From: Numida meleagris
Lineage: Eukaryota > Chordata > Aves > Galliformes > Numididae
Assembly (NCBI RefSeq): GCF_002078875.1
Contig: NC_034409.1
Location: 100,969,584-101,033,583, forward strand
Reading direction: 5' to 3'
Length of the DNA: 64,000 nucleotides
Positions within the stretch are counted from its first letter, which is position 1. Every line of letters begins with the position of its first letter. Position numbers and translations under genes: made by a program. Under the pieces are notes generated by a model. It had not been told where the DNA came from. It worked only from the letters and a program-made list of their open reading frames with translations, and made no database searches. Below are positions 60,901-64,000 of the stretch, piece by piece.

Positions 60901-61722
60901 CTGTGCAGCTGACAGTTCTAAGCTTGTGGACTCTCATGAGCCCGGGGACTCTTCAGGAGCATTAAGCTGACAGAGGGAACTCCTTCACTGTAGGTACAAA
61001 CTTAGCTGCTCTAGAAATTATATCCTGGATGAACTTCATCAATTTTTCTCTTCACTAGAGTTAGCTCCCTGGAGACTTTCAGATGAGGGCCATAAACTAA
61101 GTTTTCATATCTAATTTGCCTCAGAGTCCATTGCCAAGAAGTCAGGAAGCTGTGAAAAGTTCCTTGACAATATTGCCACACATCCTGAGACCTGCCTTAT
61201 TGAATGGGTGTCCTCTAGTCTGAAGTGATGCTCTCAGTTTTCCAGGACTACGGCCTTCCAAAATTCAAGAAGAAAACAGGCTTCCTGAAACTCAGTAGAA
61301 TTCTTCCTGTATCCTTCACCAGTAACACTCCAATTACATGCTAAAAAATACAGCAGCTTTCAATCTGACTTTCATAATAAAGTGCCTTTCACTCCTACTT
61401 TGAGGATTACGCCTTCTTAAGTTCCCTAGGGAACTTACCGAGTAGTATTTCTTCTTGGTTTTGTCAACACATTTTCCCTGGAGACAGATCCTCCCTTTTC
61501 CACATGGTGTTCCTTCCACAGCAGGCAGCTTCTTAGTCAGACATACCATTTGACCTTGACGAACAACTGCACACCACAAGCGAGAGCACACATCCATCCC
61601 GGGACACACTGTATATTCAGGTCCAAAGGCCAATTTGCACTGACGAATGGCATCGTAGGTTTGTCCTGGAAGCTCCTCAGGGCCCAGGATCTGCTTTCTT
61701 GGTTGGTCCAGCAAACAGTTAC
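54338..61722 (-). CDS. ADAMTS5: ADAMTS5 (aggrecanase-2), C-terminal half: five exons, 5' part outside window
   Basis: Five exons join in frame to 1391 nt ending in TAA, the last 463 residues of ADAMTS5 (human total 930). ADAMTS5 is the major aggrecanase: a secreted zinc protease that cuts aggrecan and versican in cartilage and developing tissue. Visible domain order: disintegrin-like (visible residues 1-95), central TSP1 (96-156), cysteine-rich (157-273), spacer (274 to about 410), one C-terminal TSP1 (about 411-463, ending KQCLLKKC). Sequences such as [20 protein letters not shown] and [20 protein letters not shown] are nearly identical to the mammalian protein as I recall it. The signal peptide, prodomain and catalytic exons are not in the 2.3 kb between 61722 and the window end, so they lie beyond 64000. 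No disabling mutation was seen. ADAMTS1 is the next gene downstream on the same strand. Confidence 0.96.
54909..58175 (-). other. ADAMTS5: ADAMTS5 intron 7 (3267 bp)
   Basis: AT-rich GT-AG intron. It holds a CR1 tail at about 56748-56811 and no recognisable gene. Apparent short frames are chance. Confidence 0.85.
56748..56811 (+). mobile_element. CR1 3' tail in ADAMTS5 intron 7
   Basis: TTGTAGGTCTTTTCCAACCT followed by TGGTGATTCTATGATTC: the typical CR1 terminus on the plus strand, antisense to ADAMTS5. The left boundary is approximate. Confidence 0.88.
58176..58351 (-). CDS. ADAMTS5: ADAMTS5 cysteine-rich exon, second part (exon 7)
   Basis: 176 nt, phase 0 to 2. The acceptor is TTACCTAG|GTAACT and the donor is AAAAAGAG|GTATTA. 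It encodes [20 protein letters not shown] and [20 protein letters not shown]. Same length and phases as ADAMTS1 exon 8. Confidence 0.96.
58352..59173 (-). other. ADAMTS5: ADAMTS5 intron 6 (822 bp) with a consensus CRE
   Basis: GT-AG intron. It includes a perfect ATGACGTCAT palindrome (58577-58586). Nothing else was recognised. Confidence 0.85.
58577..58586. promoter_or_regulatory. Perfect CRE/ATF palindrome in ADAMTS5 intron 6
   Basis: ATGACGTCAT contains the full TGACGTCA cAMP-response element and is CpG-containing in otherwise CpG-poor DNA. Match to consensus only. Confidence 0.4.
59174..59349 (-). CDS. ADAMTS5: ADAMTS5 cysteine-rich exon, first part (exon 6)
   Basis: 176 nt, phase 1 to 0. 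The acceptor is TCTACAG|CTAAAT and the donor is CAAAAG|GTAATG. It encodes [20 protein letters not shown] and [20 protein letters not shown], ending YYVVFSQK. Same length and phases as ADAMTS1 exon 7. Confidence 0.96.
59350..59781 (-). other. ADAMTS5: ADAMTS5 intron 5 (432 bp)
   Basis: GT-AG intron between the TSP1 and cysteine-rich exons. Nothing else was recognised. Confidence 0.85.
59782..59965 (-). CDS. ADAMTS5: ADAMTS5 central TSP1 exon (exon 5)
   Basis: 184 nt, phase 0 to 1. The acceptor is GTTTCAG|GCATCA and the donor is AAATG|GTACGT. It encodes [20 protein letters not shown] and [20 protein letters not shown]. An NVT glycosylation sequon sits next to the last cysteines, where the human protein as I recall it has SLM. 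The central TSP1 is required for aggrecan-core recognition in the family. Confidence 0.96.
59966..61438 (-). other. ADAMTS5: ADAMTS5 intron 4 (1473 bp)
   Basis: GT-AG intron between the disintegrin-like and TSP1 exons. AT-rich; no repeat or gene recognised. Confidence 0.85.
61439..61722 (-). CDS. ADAMTS5: ADAMTS5 disintegrin-like exon (exon 4 by human numbering)
   Basis: 284 nt, phase 1 to 0. The acceptor is CTTTTAG|GTAACTG and the donor is TACTCG|GTAAGT. It encodes [20 protein letters not shown] through [19 protein letters not shown]. Matches ADAMTS1 exon 5 in phase and, to within one codon, in length. Confidence 0.96.
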
Positions 61723-64000
61723 CTAAAAGAACAAACCAACCTATTATTACTCCTTACCTACTTTTTCTGCAGTGCTGCAATCTGTCATACAAATTAGGGA
61801 GACCGATAATGACAGCGAACCTCATTCGAAGGACACTGATGTCAGTGGAAATGCTCTCTGAGGTGTCATTAGGCTTTGTATGAGGTCATATTACTGCAAC
61901 CGAGGTCTCTCCTCGCAGCATACCAGGTGTCAAGCTATTTTCAATCCAAGAAAGTAAGTGTAAATAAGCTTTATTCAGGCCCCTTTGGTCTTCCATTCTA
62001 TTTTCCTTTATTTGAATTGACTAAGAACACATTCCACTCTATCATTTTGTGTTTTACGAAATGATCAAGAGGAGTCCTGGTAAAGTAAGCAAAGCTCTCA
62101 TTTGAATTTTGAGCCAGAACATCACAAATGGTAATGCTTCTAAAGCGAAGTCTGAAAAATTACAAAATGCAGACCATGAAGCACTTAAAAACAAATACAT
62201 AAATAAATGCCTTCCCCTCCAAAAACCACACACACACAAAGAAACAGATCAAAGGAAAAATATAAAATGAATATCAAATCTAATGGTGGTGGTAAATCTA
62301 GACTGGGCTTCCCTTGTAAAGAATGATACTTGGCTGCTTCTGGAATTAGTTTGAAGGGGGCTATAAATTTTATACAAAAATCCACAAGAAAACCACCCCA
62401 GAAAGACAAGAAAAAAGTAGAATAAACATAAATTACAGAACTGAATATGTGTGCTAATATATATTGCAGAAGTTAAAATTTGTCTGTCACACTCTAAAAA
62501 AGAGAATTCTCTTTTTGCTTCTAGAGGATCTACTAACAGATTTTGTTTACTATTGAAAAATTTGACTGTTGACATGCAGAACTATTTATTGAGCGTAACC
62601 TATTTTACACCCCATGGAAGGGGTACATGGTCTTGACAAACTTCACTTATCCTTGGCCAAAATAACTTATCACATTTTACATCACTTTACAACCTATACT
62701 GGTATTCTTCAGTTGAATCATGGGTAAAAAAATGGTCTCTAAGAATTTCACTATTTAAGCAAAATGGATTAAAATCAAATCAAATACCCCCATGACACTA
62801 TGGCTTGTGTTTTCCCTCCAGAATTGCAATTATTCCTTTTTACTTTTGAGACTAAGACCAATTATTCAAATCAGCCAAAAATTCTTTCTGCATCATCACT
62901 TACTACCAAAAAACTATCCTGTTGTTAAACTTGTCCTTCTGTTTGTCCTTTGCTGACCATGATTTATTTACCTTAGCCTTATTTTTGATCTGGATTACAC
63001 TGACATCTTTAATAAAGACAAGATGTGCCAATGCTAACTGATGATCTAGGTACCATGAAATAGCAAATTAATGGTATTCTAGCATTCAAATTCTTTTATA
63101 TAGTAAAATGTTAAAGACATGGTGAAGAGTGAGGAAGCACAGATGTTTTTCTTCTTTTCCTGGAGTTTCTGAAAATGTAACCACTGCCAGTAGTTGCTGT
63201 CAAAAATACATTATGTAAAAGCAATGAAGAGCAATTCACTGCATTACAGCATACAGAGCATGCATTCCCACTTTTTGTCCTGAGTACCAAAGAACATCTG
63301 GATGCCCTGGACTAATGCAACATTCCTGACTGATGACAATGTTAATCAAGCCACCTCATTCATGTTCTCTCTCCTCAGTGTTATGTGCAATATAGCCTTG
63401 GAAGGCAGAACAAAATCTGTGCAGGAAGCAGATAACCAGCATATAAATTAATTAAAACAGAAATAGTCTTTTTTTCAGGTTACAAAGAACACCAAGTAGT
63501 CAGACTAAACACAATAAACTGTAAGCAATAATACCACGGTCTAGTGGTTGGCATGACAATAAAGGCAATTAGTACCTTACAAAGGGTTGGCTAAAAGCAG
63601 ATAGTAATAAATGTCACTGTCTTCTGGACACTAATTGAGCATTTTCTTCCTAAATGTCAAACTGCTGTCTGGAGTCATCTCATGCATGTAAAATAAATGG
63701 TGATATGATGACAATGATGACTACAGGTCTTGAGTGGGCCTCAGGAGACTGGGAATCAGCACCTTGATCATTCCCAGACCTCCTGGTTGACCTTGGATGA
63801 GGCATTTCTACTGAAATTTATTTAGCTGACCATAACTGGATGTAATGCTGGTGTCTGCCATTCAGTCAGCAGTCATATGTTTCACTACTTAGTACAAACA
63901 AACGAGCTTGTGGTGTAATTCAGTACCACTAATACAACTGAAGGGGTGAGTCAAATCACTGATGCCATTAATTAGATCCTTCCTTGCTATGATAGAAATT
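61723..64000 (-). other. ADAMTS5: ADAMTS5 intron 3, partial; no exon seen
   Basis: Intronic DNA upstream of the disintegrin-like exon. I looked for the Met-turn exon and the HExxH exon on the minus strand and found no matching frame with splice sites, so they lie further upstream, outside the window. Confidence 0.75.

Noticed and set aside
61723..64000. Search for the ADAMTS5 HExxH or Met-turn exons inside the window
   Set aside because: No minus-strand frame with the expected residues and splice sites was seen; these exons lie outside.
1..64000. CRISPR arrays, bacterial operons, phage or plasmid features
   Set aside because: The window is clearly vertebrate nuclear DNA; no spaced direct-repeat arrays or ribosome-binding-site-led gene clusters exist.

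Overview
ORGANISM AND OVERALL CHARACTER. This is vertebrate nuclear DNA, almost certainly from a bird of the galliform (chicken-like) type. It has split genes with GT-AG introns, a CpG-island promoter, long AT-rich intergenic stretches, and many 5'-truncated CR1 LINE copies, most of them ending in the avian CR1 3' signature (ATTCTATG-like). There is no sign of bacterial, phage or plasmid sequence, CRISPR, operons or tRNA/rRNA genes. The species call is inference. LAYOUT. (1) 1 to about 13.88 kb: intergenic DNA downstream of ADAMTS1, with two CR1 tails and homopolymer tracts; no gene recognised. (2) About 13.88-20.9 kb, minus strand: a complete compact ADAMTS1 gene. It has nine coding exons joining to an uninterrupted 922-codon frame (15220-20758), a roughly 1.2-1.35 kb 3'UTR and a CpG-island promoter that contains a 201-base assembly gap (21162-21362). 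(3) About 21.5-47.9 kb: about 26 kb of intergenic DNA between the paralogues, with two long CR1 copies, one CR1 tail, a 58-bp tandem duplication and simple repeats; no gene recognised. (4) About 47.9-64 kb, minus strand: the 3' half of ADAMTS5. Five coding exons (disintegrin-like domain to C-terminus) lie at 54338-61722, followed by a probable 6.4 kb 3'UTR. The signal peptide, prodomain and metalloprotease exons lie beyond 64000. HOW THE GENES RELATE. Both encode secreted, zinc-dependent extracellular-matrix proteases (aggrecanases/versicanases) with the same domain order: prodomain, metalloprotease, disintegrin-like, central thrombospondin type-1 repeat, cysteine-rich, spacer. ADAMTS1 adds two C-terminal TSP1 repeats and ADAMTS5 adds one. 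They lie head-to-tail on one strand. Four successive internal exons have matching lengths (287/284, 187/184, 176/176, 176/176) and identical phases, a clear trace of an ancient tandem duplication. This adjacency matches the known ADAMTS1-ADAMTS5 pair of human chromosome 21. MOST INTERESTING SIGNALS. No new type of biological system was found. The points most worth a second look are post-transcriptional: the presumed ADAMTS5 3'UTR carries one 8-mer miR-140-5p seed match, two 8-mer miR-27 seed matches, an AU-rich nonamer, two Pumilio motifs, several alternative poly(A) hexamers (one placed so that its use could remove the miR-140 site) and an antisense CR1 insertion. ADAMTS1 has a nine-codon upstream ORF in strong Kozak context.
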